A DNA stretch of 6,803 nucleotides from Pelotomaculum sp. UBA3102. Its GTDB lineage: Bacteria; Bacillota; Desulfotomaculia; Desulfotomaculales; Pelotomaculaceae. The number at the start of each line of letters is the position of its first letter. Position 1 is the stretch's first letter. The stretch spans positions 15,701 to 22,503 of the forward strand of contig DFAQ01000059.1 of assembly GCA_002365865.1 (NCBI GenBank), written 5' to 3'. The notes under the pieces are model-generated. The model saw only the letters and a list, made by a program, of their open reading frames with translations, was not told where the DNA came from and did not search any database. The position numbers were made by a program, and so were the translations under genes. Shown here in pieces: positions 1 to 5,727 of this stretch.

Positions 1-9
1 CGGTTCCAT
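1..9 (-). CDS. Possible start of a further gene running off the window edge
   Basis: On the minus strand an ATG at position 9 is preceded by GAAGGGAAGACG, a plausible purine-rich ribosome site about 5-6 nt from the start. Only three codons (Met-Glu-Pro) fall inside the window. Because ECF metal importers commonly encode cbiQ and cbiO after cbiM/cbiN, a cbiQ start is the contextual guess, but nothing in three codons identifies it and the ATG may be fortuitous. Confidence 0.2.
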
Positions 10-95
10 CGTCTTCCCTTCGACCCTTAACCTTTAATTTACGCTGTAGTATTAATGCACTTAATTAAGGGTTAAACAATTGACTTAAACTCAAA

Positions 96-110
96 CGGTC
101 TTCGTGACCG
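96..110 (-). terminator. Small hairpin downstream of the PDGLE gene, possible weak terminator
   Basis: The sequence contains CGGTC-TTCGT-GACCG, a 5-bp perfect stem with a 5-nt loop, about 40 nt after the PDGLE gene stop. Read on the minus strand it is followed by a weak, interrupted T-run (TTTGAGTTT). A second 8-bp inverted repeat (23-30 with 65-72, ACCCTTAA/TTAAGGGT) lies further downstream. Neither is a convincing terminator; they are the only structure seen in this AT-rich tail. Confidence 0.25.
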
Positions 111-148
111 CATTTCCAAGCATATTATATTAAATTACGGTTTAAAAA

Positions 149-448
149 TCAATTATTTTCTTTCTGCTTGCCTGCGGAAATAATCTTACCCAGGCCGTAA
201 GCAGCTCCAAAAACCGCCAGGGTGCCTAAAATTCCCGCCACGGCAGTAGCCGTTCCCTCGTTACCGATCCCCGGAAATACATAATCGGGAATGGGAGCGG
301 AGATAACTTCAATTCCTTCCACCCGGTCAATAAATCCCAGGTCTTCCGCGACCCTTTCCAGGCCGTCCGGAAATGAAGAGGCAAAGGGACTTAATAAACC
401 TGCCACTACCAAGGCCGCTGCTAAAATGGATAATAAATTCTTTTTCAT
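149..448 (-). CDS. PDGLE-domain small subunit of an ECF cobalt/nickel transporter (CbiN/NikN-like)
   Basis: This 99-residue protein has an N-terminal hydrophobic segment (about residues 5-25), an extracytoplasmic stretch beginning with the family-naming PDGLE motif (27-31, followed by RVAEDLGF), the conserved SAPIPDY segment near 50-56, and a second glycine/alanine-rich membrane helix (about 68-91) with a short lysine-rich tail. PDGLE proteins pair with CbiM/NikM metal-binding subunits of group I ECF importers, either as separate small subunits or as fusions, and are thought to help load the metal. The start is fixed by an ATGA overlap with the stop of the upstream cbiM-like gene, so the two are translationally coupled. 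Whether the metal is cobalt or nickel cannot be told from the sequence. Confidence 0.88.
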   Translation of the reverse strand: MKKNLLSILAAALVVAGLLSPFASSFPDGLERVAEDLGFIDRVEGIEVISAPIPDYVFPGIGNEGTATAVAGILGTLAVFGAAYGLGKIISAGKQKENN

Positions 449-1098
449 TTTGCCTCACTCCCTTGTGCCGGAATTTCCAAGCTGTCTGCGCCCGTACGGC
501 GTACAAAAGATACCACGGCCATACTGATCAGCCCCTCACCGATACCGATAAAAAAGTGCCAGAACATCATGGCCGGAAATGCCAGGTTAAAGGGTACGGT
601 GTTGGAGAATAAAGATATTTCCACCGTGGCTGCAAAAGCCGCCGTGAGCACCGAAAGCCACCCCGCCAGGATTATGGCCAGGCTTTCCACCCGGCCGCCG
701 GACCAGGAGTTTATAACTCTATATACTCCATAACCGACCAAGGGGGCCAGTACGGCCATATTCAGGAGGTTCGCCCCCAAAACCCATACCCCTCCATCGT
801 AAAAACCCAGGCACTGAATGAGCACTACCGTGGTCATGACCAGCATGGCCGTAGGCCAACCAAGTAAAATAGCGGCCAGTGCCCCGCCCAGCAGGTGGCC
901 CGAAGTACCGCCGGCCACAGGGAAATTGATCATCTGCGCGGCAAAGATGAAAGCGCTCAACACGGCCATTTTAGGTATTTGCTGCTCCAGTTCCCCGTCC
1001 GCCATTTTTTTTCTTACCGCTGCCGCCAGCGAGCCCACGCTGACTACCGCGGCCCCGATACTGGCAGGTGAACTTAAAAACCCGTCCGGAATGTGCAT
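445..1098 (-). CDS. cbiM: ECF-type cobalt/nickel transporter substrate-binding membrane subunit CbiM/NikM
   Basis: This 217-residue integral membrane protein is the S-component that captures Co2+ or Ni2+ in an energy-coupling-factor importer. The mature N terminus MHIPDGFL is diagnostic: in NikM structures the amino terminus and His2 coordinate the metal, together with a histidine in the GTSGHLLGG segment (His68 here). Other family signatures are QCLGFYDGGVWVLGANLLNM (95-114) and the HFFIGIGEGLIS segment (181-192). About six to seven hydrophobic helices are visible, and the length is normal for CbiM without a fused partner. The start is supported by GGGAGGG seven nt upstream (1106-1112) and by the need for His2. 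It overlaps the PDGLE gene by 4 nt. A terminator-like hairpin lies between its likely promoter and its start. NikM is the alternative name; metal specificity is unresolved. Confidence 0.9.
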   Translation of the reverse strand: MHIPDGFLSSPASIGAAVVSVGSLAAAVRKKMADGELEQQIPKMAVLSAFIFAAQMINFPVAGGTSGHLLGGALAAILLGWPTAMLVMTTVVLIQCLGFYDGGVWVLGANLLNMAVLAPLVGYGVYRVINSWSGGRVESLAIILAGWLSVLTAAFAATVEISLFSNTVPFNLAFPAMMFWHFFIGIGEGLISMAVVSFVRRTGADSLEIPAQGSEAK

Positions 1099-1124
1099 AA
1101 ATTTTCCCTCCCGTAGAAGAATTT

Positions 1125-1170
1125 AAAAAGCCACGGGGAAGCGCTTACCAAATAAGCTGACCTCCGTGGC
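1125..1170 (-). terminator. Terminator-like hairpin in the cbiM 5' leader (possible attenuator)
   Basis: Read on the minus strand, GCCACGG (1170-1164) pairs with CCGTGGC (1136-1130). The stem can extend by two G-C pairs past a bulged A. Inside it lies a perfect 5-bp stem GCTTA/TAAGC with loop TTTGG (1157-1143). The structure is followed at once by TTTTT (1129-1125), as in intrinsic terminators. It sits 12-26 nt upstream of the cbiM ribosome site, so it would act before, not after, a gene on this strand. The plus-strand reading has no T-run. Confidence 0.6.
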
Positions 1171-1248
1171 CATTTTCCATAAACCGTTTGGCGTCTTAAA
1201 TTTTTCAGGATTCCTCGTGGCTGGTTGCCAAAGATCTACTTGACCTTT
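1125..1248 (-). promoter_or_regulatory. Candidate structured leader of cbiM, possible metal or cofactor riboswitch
   Basis: Upstream of the terminator-like stem the minus-strand RNA could form a hairpin AAAGGTC-AAGTA-GATCTTT (1248-1230, seven pairs with one G-U), short stems around TGG-CAA-CCA and GCCA...TGGC, and then the terminator stem. GCCACGaGG (about 1221-1213) is a near copy of the terminator's left arm GCCACGGAGG and could also pair with CCGTGGC, giving two exclusive folds. Cobalt importers are often under cobalamin or Ni/Co riboswitches, but I could not match the cobalamin B12 box or another class by eye. No convincing promoter hexamers were found for either divergent gene. Confidence 0.35.
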
Positions 1249-1332
1249 ATTATTTATAAAGACATATTCTGCACCCGGTGTAAAAATCCTCCCGGGAAAT
1301 TAGAAATATTTTTTATGGATGGTGAAAACGAT

Positions 1333-2481
1333 ATGTCCGGTATTGATTTAATTGCTACCGCTACTTTCGGGTTGGAAGCGGTTGTCGCACAGGAAGTGAA
1401 AGATTTGGGGTACGAGCATATTTCGGTTGAGAACGGCAAAGTTACTTTTACTGCGGATACCGGGGCAATTTGCCGGGCCAATCTCTGGCTCCGGACCGCC
1501 GACAGGGTGCGTCTTAAAGTCGGCGCATTCAAAGCCGTCACTTTCGACGAGTTGTTTGAAAAAACAAAGGCGCTTCCCTGGCCGGAATTAATTCCGGTTG
1601 ACGCCAGGTTCCCCGTGGAAGGAAAATCGGTTAAATCCACCTTGTTCAGCGTACCTGATTGCCAGGCCATTGTTAAAAAGGCCGTGGTGGAAAGCATGAA
1701 AAAAACTTATAAAAAACAGTGGTTTGCGGAACGGGGTCCGGTGTACAAGATAGAGGTTGCCCTGCTGAAAGATACGGCCACGTTGACCATCGACACCACG
1801 GGACCCGGCCTGCACAAGAGGGGCTACCGCAAACTGGGCGGCCAGGCACCGGTTAAAGAAACTCTGGCCGCGGCGCTGGTTTTGTTAGCACGCTGGTACC
1901 CGGACACCGTTCTGTGGGACCCCTTCTGCGGCTCGGGAACCATTCCCGTCGAGGCGGCTCTGATCGGCCGTAATATTGCGCCGGGCATGAACCGGGAATT
2001 TGTGTCGGAAGCATGGCCCACGATACCGGAAAACCTGTGGCGCCGGGCGCGGAAAGAGACGCACGACCTGGTAAAATACGACCAACCGTTGGAAATCATG
2101 GGTACCGATATAGATAACAAAGTAATAAAAATTGCCCGGACCAATGCTTCGGAGGCAGGATTGGAAGAGCAAATTCATTTTCAGAGGCAGTCCTTTACGG
2201 AAATCAGTTCCAAGAAAAAGTACGGCAAGATCATTTGCAACCCGCCCTACGGTGAAAGGCTGGGAGAAGCGCAAAAAATAAGCCATCTCTACCGGGAAAT
2301 GGGCCGGGTTTTCCGCAAGTTTGACACCTGGTCTTTTTATGTTTTGAGTTCCCACCCGCAATTCGAAAGTTTATTCGGCCGGCCGGCAACTAAAAAAAGA
2401 AAGCTTTACAACGGGGATATCAAAGTGGATTATTACCAGTACTTCGGGCCCAGACTGCCTAAAAAGAAGCCGGGTTTTTAA
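1333..2481 (+). CDS. THUMP-domain class I RNA guanine-N2 methyltransferase (RlmL/YpsC family)
   Basis: The protein is 382 residues from the chosen ATG, the usual size of the YpsC/RlmL N-terminal-half family that makes N2-methylguanosine in rRNA using S-adenosylmethionine. It starts with the typical segment IDLIATATFGLEAVVAQEV, has a ferredoxin-like plus THUMP RNA-binding region to about residue 160, a conserved GLHKRGYR linker, then a Rossmann methyltransferase domain. Motif I is DPFCGSGTIPVEAAL (from residue 196), the acidic ribose-binding motif is GTDID, and the catalytic loop is NPPYGERLGE (from residue 303). The reading frame extends upstream, but the ATG at 1333 has GGTGA seven nt before it and matches the family's N terminus, whereas the ATG at 1315 lacks a well-spaced ribosome site. 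It converges on the GGDEF gene with 7 nt between stops and no clear shared terminator. The exact rRNA site is not determinable here. Confidence 0.92.
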   Translation: MSGIDLIATATFGLEAVVAQEVKDLGYEHISVENGKVTFTADTGAICRANLWLRTADRVRLKVGAFKAVTFDELFEKTKALPWPELIPVDARFPVEGKSVKSTLFSVPDCQAIVKKAVVESMKKTYKKQWFAERGPVYKIEVALLKDTATLTIDTTGPGLHKRGYRKLGGQAPVKETLAAALVLLARWYPDTVLWDPFCGSGTIPVEAALIGRNIAPGMNREFVSEAWPTIPENLWRRARKETHDLVKYDQPLEIMGTDIDNKVIKIARTNASEAGLEEQIHFQRQSFTEISSKKKYGKIICNPPYGERLGEAQKISHLYREMGRVFRKFDTWSFYVLSSHPQFESLFGRPATKKRKLYNGDIKVDYYQYFGPRLPKKKPGF

Positions 2482-2488
2482 GAGCACG

Positions 2489-4177
2489 TCAGGTAACGGA
2501 CCAATCGCCGGCAGAGTTATTTTGATTAATGAATTTGATTAAATCGACAAAGACCTGACATAATTTGGGGTCGTAATGCCTTCCCGCCAAAGCTGTTATT
2601 TCGGCACAAGCCTCTTCAACCGACATGCCTTTTTTGTACGGCCTGTCGGTGGTCATGGCATCAAAGCTGTCAATAATACGAATAATCCTGGCACCCAGCG
2701 GTATGTCCTCACCACTGATGCCCTGAGGATAACCCGTCCCGTCGAAGTTTTCATGATGATACAAAATAAGCGGCCTTACTCTTTCAAGGGACTTAACCGG
2801 ACTGATAATTTCACTGCCCCAATAGGGGTGCTGCTTTAATTGCTCCCATTCGTTTCCGGTCAGTTTGGCCAGGGAATTGAGCGTGCCGGAGTCAATTTCT
2901 ATTTTTCCGATATCATGCAGGTAAGCCCCGTATTGGATCAACCTGATTTCACTTTCCGGCAGTCCGTAATGATTAGCAAACATAGTGGCATATTGCAGCA
3001 CTCTTTCCGAATGCCCGTAGGTATAGCGGTCTTTGGCATTAATAACACAAAGAAGGGTCCGCACGGAATTAAGCAGTTCATTTTCTGATTTACTGCATGA
3101 GCTTTTCAAGGTGTCAAGAACGTTAAAATAAAGCTCAATTTTGTTCTTTTTATTGTTTTTAGCCTTGTATAAGGCCTGGTCCGCAAGCCCGAGCAGTTGC
3201 TCAACCTCTTCCGTATGCTCCGGATAAACGGCGATACCCGCCGTAACCGTGATTTTCCCGGAAGGAAATTTTTCCGGATTTTTTAGATCAATATTTTCGA
3301 TGCTGCTTATGATCTCTTGGGCCGTTTCATAAGCGGCTGACAGGGCATAACCGGGCAATAACACACAAAACTCATCCCCCCCGTAGCGGGCCGCGAGGGC
3401 GGGCTGATTAATTTTTTCTTTTAATATCAGGCCGATTTTACTTAAAATAATATCGCCGGCGGGATGGCCGAAAGTCTCGTTAAAATAATTGAAGCGGTCG
3501 ATATCAAGCATGATCAAACTCAGTGACTGCTGGTTTTGTTTTACTTCTTCACCCATGGATTTTAAATAAACCTGAAAGTACCTGTGGTTGTAAATGTTGG
3601 TCAGGCCGTCCAGGTTGGCCAAATTTATCAGCCGGTTTCGCGAGTCACGCTCAATTTCAGCGATTCCGCCCACAAACCAGGCGCAGATAACCAGAACGCC
3701 GGTAAATATAAGGTCCGATTCAAAATATTTGGTTAAGCTACCGTAATGTAACTTATAAACCAGCAGGCACTTATAAATATCAATCAGCCCTAAAATGAAG
3801 CCGCTGGCAAAAGCAACCCAGCAGCCGAACTTTTTACCGACGCCGAAAGCGGCAAAAGCCGCCGGGATGGCCAGTAAGACTTGTAAATAACTGTTATGGA
3901 AAACAAAAATGAAGACAAAAATAAACAAGGAAAGGATGAAAATACCGATAGCGACGGCATTTAAATAAATCATGAGCACATAACCGGCTAGCAACAATAA
4001 AAGAGCGATGATATAATATGCATTCCATTTAAAATACAGGCTTAAGTCAGTTTGAGCTTCCAGTTTCCAGTTAAAGTTTAAAAAAACCGCCGTAATAAAA
4101 ATCATGGCGCTCAGTAAATATAAAGTAATGTATAATTCCTTGTATTTATTTTTTCTTGCGTTTTGCCATTTGTCCAT
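2489..4177 (-). CDS. Membrane-anchored GGDEF and HD-GYP cyclic di-GMP turnover protein
   Basis: This 562-residue protein has about six hydrophobic helices in residues 16-172, a GGDEF domain (about 185-350) and an HD-GYP domain (about 370-550). The diguanylate cyclase part looks active: LDIDRFNYFNETFGHPAGD (224-242) supplies metal and substrate residues, and RYGGDEF (264-270) is intact. The inhibitory RxxD site expected five residues before GGDEF is replaced by NQPA. The phosphodiesterase part is also intact: YGHSERV, HDIGK (421-425), HPYWGSEII, HHE (474-476) and GYP (482-484), followed by DAMTTDRPYK. The membrane region has no recognised ligand domain and may be a sensor. The ATG is preceded by GAGGG with a 9-nt spacer, and that site abuts the terminator hairpin after agrD, so transcription may depend on read-through of the agr operon. 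Net direction of catalysis is unknown. Confidence 0.93.
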   Translation of the reverse strand: MDKWQNARKNKYKELYITLYLLSAMIFITAVFLNFNWKLEAQTDLSLYFKWNAYYIIALLLLLAGYVLMIYLNAVAIGIFILSLFIFVFIFVFHNSYLQVLLAIPAAFAAFGVGKKFGCWVAFASGFILGLIDIYKCLLVYKLHYGSLTKYFESDLIFTGVLVICAWFVGGIAEIERDSRNRLINLANLDGLTNIYNHRYFQVYLKSMGEEVKQNQQSLSLIMLDIDRFNYFNETFGHPAGDIILSKIGLILKEKINQPALAARYGGDEFCVLLPGYALSAAYETAQEIISSIENIDLKNPEKFPSGKITVTAGIAVYPEHTEEVEQLLGLADQALYKAKNNKKNKIELYFNVLDTLKSSCSKSENELLNSVRTLLCVINAKDRYTYGHSERVLQYATMFANHYGLPESEIRLIQYGAYLHDIGKIEIDSGTLNSLAKLTGNEWEQLKQHPYWGSEIISPVKSLERVRPLILYHHENFDGTGYPQGISGEDIPLGARIIRIIDSFDAMTTDRPYKKGMSVEEACAEITALAGRHYDPKLCQVFVDLIKFINQNNSAGDWSVT

Positions 4178-4191
4178 GATGATCTACCCTC

Positions 4192-4235
4192 AAAAAGTAA
4201 GCAAAAGGGTCTTATTGCCCTTTTGCTTACTTTTT
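4192..4235 (-). terminator. Perfect 18-bp intrinsic terminator between agrD and the GGDEF/HD-GYP gene
   Basis: AAAAAGTAAGCAAAAGGG (4192-4209) is the exact reverse complement of 4218-4235, with an 8-nt loop (4210-4217). Either strand ends the stem in a T-run. On the minus strand it begins 3 nt after the agrD stop, so it should end most agr transcripts. Its far arm stops one base before the GAGGG ribosome site of the following gene, which is therefore not itself sequestered. The stem is long but AT-rich, so partial read-through is plausible. Confidence 0.85.
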
Positions 4236-4238
4236 TTG

Positions 4239-4370
4239 TTATTTTCTTAGTGACTGCGGCAGTTGGGGCTGGTAATGTAAATACGAGCAAGCAGAAGCGG
4301 CGTTGATAAATGCAGCCAGGGTCAGGGTGGCAGTTGCCAGGGTTATCAGCAATAACTTAATCTTATTCAT
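4239..4370 (-). CDS. agrD: AgrD-like cyclic (thio)lactone autoinducer precursor peptide
   Basis: A 43-residue reading frame lies immediately after agrB. It has the three-part AgrD layout: an amphipathic/hydrophobic leader with lysines at 3 and 5 (MNKIKLLLITLATATLTLAA), a central ASACSYLHY signal core with the only cysteine at position 28, and a polar proline-rich tail QPQLPQSLRK that AgrB should remove. In this family Cys closes a thiolactone ring onto a carboxyl group a few residues later. CSYLH (five members, the usual size) or CSYLHY are the candidates, and the sequence cannot decide between them. The start is unambiguous because a full AAGGAGGTGA ribosome site lies just upstream, overlapping the end of agrB. 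A strong terminator follows. The peptide is too short for most gene finders. Confidence 0.9.
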   Translation of the reverse strand: MNKIKLLLITLATATLTLAAFINAASACSYLHYQPQLPQSLRK

Positions 4371-4374
4371 GTGC

Positions 4375-4384
4375 TCACCTCCTT
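4375..4384 (-). promoter_or_regulatory. agrD ribosome-binding site embedded in the end of agrB
   Basis: On the minus strand the last codons and stop of agrB, AGG AGG TGA, form the core of AAGGAGGTGA, a near-perfect complement to the 16S 3' end, four nt before the agrD ATG. The Arg-Arg C terminus of AgrB is thus encoded by the ribosome site of the peptide gene, coupling the two and favouring high peptide output. Confidence 0.85.
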
Positions 4385-4998
4385 AATTTAATTAACCTCA
4401 ACATACGATCAAAGTACAAAACTATTAATTCCCCCGCAGCCGTCAACATCAAGCACAACCATAATATTGTTATGCTCGTGGCATAAACAACCACCCTAGC
4501 ATCAGTAAAGATTAACCCAATAACCTGCGCCATAAATATCGTTGTTAACGCTGCTAACGATAATTTTTTCAATATTTTCTTTTGTCGGTCGCTCAAAGGC
4601 TTTTGCGGCGTTTCCACCGGCGCTTTCAGGTATAAAACTATAATTGCAATTAAGTAAGCAAATCCGAGCAAAGCGAACAAATAATTTTGCAGGTAATCAA
4701 TGGTATTGACCGCCAGGTAAGCCAACAGCATGTAAGAGATGACGGTTAACAAAAAACAATGCCAGGGGTCTTCACTATGGGCACCACCTGCTGTTTTCCT
4801 CATTATCAGTGAGGTCAGCAACATAAAACAGACGGGGGTAAATAATCCTAAAATCCAGGCCAGAAAAAGCGTGCCCAGCGTACCTGCAACGGTACTAAAA
4901 AACACCTCGGCACCGTACCTTAAGATCTCCCGTTGCTCTGTATCCTCAATTTTTTTGGTTTTGATCAAGTAACCGGCTGCTCTTTCGCTTAAACTCAT
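4375..4998 (-). CDS. agrB: AgrB-type membrane endopeptidase that processes the autoinducer peptide
   Basis: This 207-residue polytopic membrane protein belongs to the accessory gene regulator B family, which cuts the AgrD C-terminal tail, forms the thiolactone and helps export. The active-site segment RKTAGGAHSEDPWHC places His74 and Cys81 seven residues apart, as in Staphylococcus AgrB. The N terminus (LSERAAGYLIKTKK) is a typical short cytoplasmic amphipathic stretch, and several hydrophobic helices follow, with a basic loop near 135-146 (KPLSDRQKKILKK). Length is normal for the family. The ATG lies 4 nt after the stop of the upstream membrane gene, with GGAG about 10-12 nt before it, so the two are co-transcribed. 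The substrate is almost certainly the 43-residue peptide encoded 4 nt downstream. Confidence 0.94.
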   Translation of the reverse strand: MSLSERAAGYLIKTKKIEDTEQREILRYGAEVFFSTVAGTLGTLFLAWILGLFTPVCFMLLTSLIMRKTAGGAHSEDPWHCFLLTVISYMLLAYLAVNTIDYLQNYLFALLGFAYLIAIIVLYLKAPVETPQKPLSDRQKKILKKLSLAALTTIFMAQVIGLIFTDARVVVYATSITILWLCLMLTAAGELIVLYFDRMLRLIKLRR

Positions 4999-5002
4999 CT
5001 GT

Positions 5003-5449
5003 TTATTTACTCCGGTATTTATTTAACAACCACCCGATGAAAAACAACACCGCCACGTGGGGCAGGCCCGAGACAAACCAAAAGAGATTATTGGTGACCA
5101 TTTTTTCAAAATCAATAAAAAATATTTTTTGAAAAACAATAAATGTTAACAACTCGGTCAATATGATAATGACCATGCACAAAGTCATGCTGATCAAGCC
5201 CAAATGCGGCTTTACCCGGTAAAGATAGTGCAACAATAACGCGGCCAGGCCGATTAGAATCAGCGAATGGACCCCAAAGCTGATCGGCAGCATTCTCAAC
5301 AAAAAACTGGCCAGCGGGTAGGTTAAAGAAAATATTAACAAGAATTTAACCGTCCACTTGACCCTGGTGATATTGACCAGAAAATAAAAGATCGCCATAC
5401 TTTCCAGAAACCCAAAAAGATAAAAAAGATAAAATGGAACCTCATTCAT
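5003..5449 (-). CDS. Five-helix membrane protein, AgrC sensor-domain-like, first gene of the agr operon
   Basis: The 148-residue protein is almost entirely membrane: hydrophobic segments at about 5-25, 33-52, 59-77, 83-106 and 122-142, with short basic loops (RVKW, YRVKPH) and a C-terminal NKYRSK. I do not recognise a named family with certainty. Its position directly before agrB (4-nt gap) and its helix pattern resemble the peptide-sensing membrane half of AgrC-type GHKL histidine kinases, but no dimerisation or ATPase domain follows in any frame: the next codons are the agrB start. It may be a kinase-less receptor, an immunity or export helper, or the remnant of a kinase. The start is supported by TAGGAG eight nt before the ATG. 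It is the likely first gene of the operon. Confidence 0.75.
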   Translation of the reverse strand: MNEVPFYLFYLFGFLESMAIFYFLVNITRVKWTVKFLLIFSLTYPLASFLLRMLPISFGVHSLILIGLAALLLHYLYRVKPHLGLISMTLCMVIIILTELLTFIVFQKIFFIDFEKMVTNNLFWFVSGLPHVAVLFFIGWLLNKYRSK

Positions 5450-5727
5450 AAATTTTCTCCTATAAACAATAAATTAGTTCTTATATGCAAATCTAGCATT
5501 AATTCCCATTACCGGGTCCTTTGAATTTATACGACACCACTGCGAAAATATCCTTCCGATTTTCAACATTTTATAAAAATGAGTTCAAGCAAAAAATTAA
5601 ATAGAATAATTAAGACTGACAGGACAAAAGCACCTGGTTATAGAAAAAAAGCAATTTAAAATATACTAGATAAAACCATTAACTGTTCAATTAAATTTAA
5701 ACAGGGCAATTATGTATAAATGGCAGA
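5450..5727. other. AT-rich intergenic gap containing the expected agr operon promoter
   Basis: These 278 nt carry no credible coding region on either strand and are much richer in A+T than the flanking genes, especially 5560-5720. The promoter for the minus-strand agr operon should lie here. AT-rich TATAAA- and TATAAG-like boxes occur (for example the reverse complements near 5525-5531 and 5479-5484), but none has a matching -35 at 17 nt. No inverted repeat, AgrA-type direct repeat pair or terminator was convincing. Confidence 0.5.

Noticed and set aside
818..1126. Plus-strand reading frame of 102 codons over cbiM
   Set aside because: It is antisense to a gene with diagnostic MHIPDGFL and GTSGH motifs, and it shows no family features.
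1099..1250. Cobalamin riboswitch call for the cbiM leader
   Set aside because: Expected B12-box and GCCACTG-type conserved segments could not be found; GCCACGAGG-AATCCTG is only superficially similar, so only a generic structured leader is reported.
1240..1270. Plus-strand promoter TTGACC ... TATTCT for the methyltransferase gene
   Set aside because: The spacer is 19 nt and the -10 match is weak; it also overlaps a hairpin element on the other strand, so it is not supported enough to annotate.
1225..1332. N-terminal extension of the methyltransferase from the ATG at 1225
   Set aside because: The extra 36 residues do not resemble the family N terminus, and no ribosome site is well placed; the ATG at 1333 with GGTGA fits better.
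1885..2361. Long antisense reading frame (158 codons) inside the methyltransferase gene
   Set aside because: It lies wholly opposite a gene with clear THUMP and NPPY motifs, has no recognisable domains, and is a frame shadow of the coding strand.
2465..2515. Bidirectional terminator between the convergent methyltransferase and GGDEF genes
   Set aside because: Only a GCCGG/CCGGC pairing with a long loop is present, with no adequate stem or T-run.
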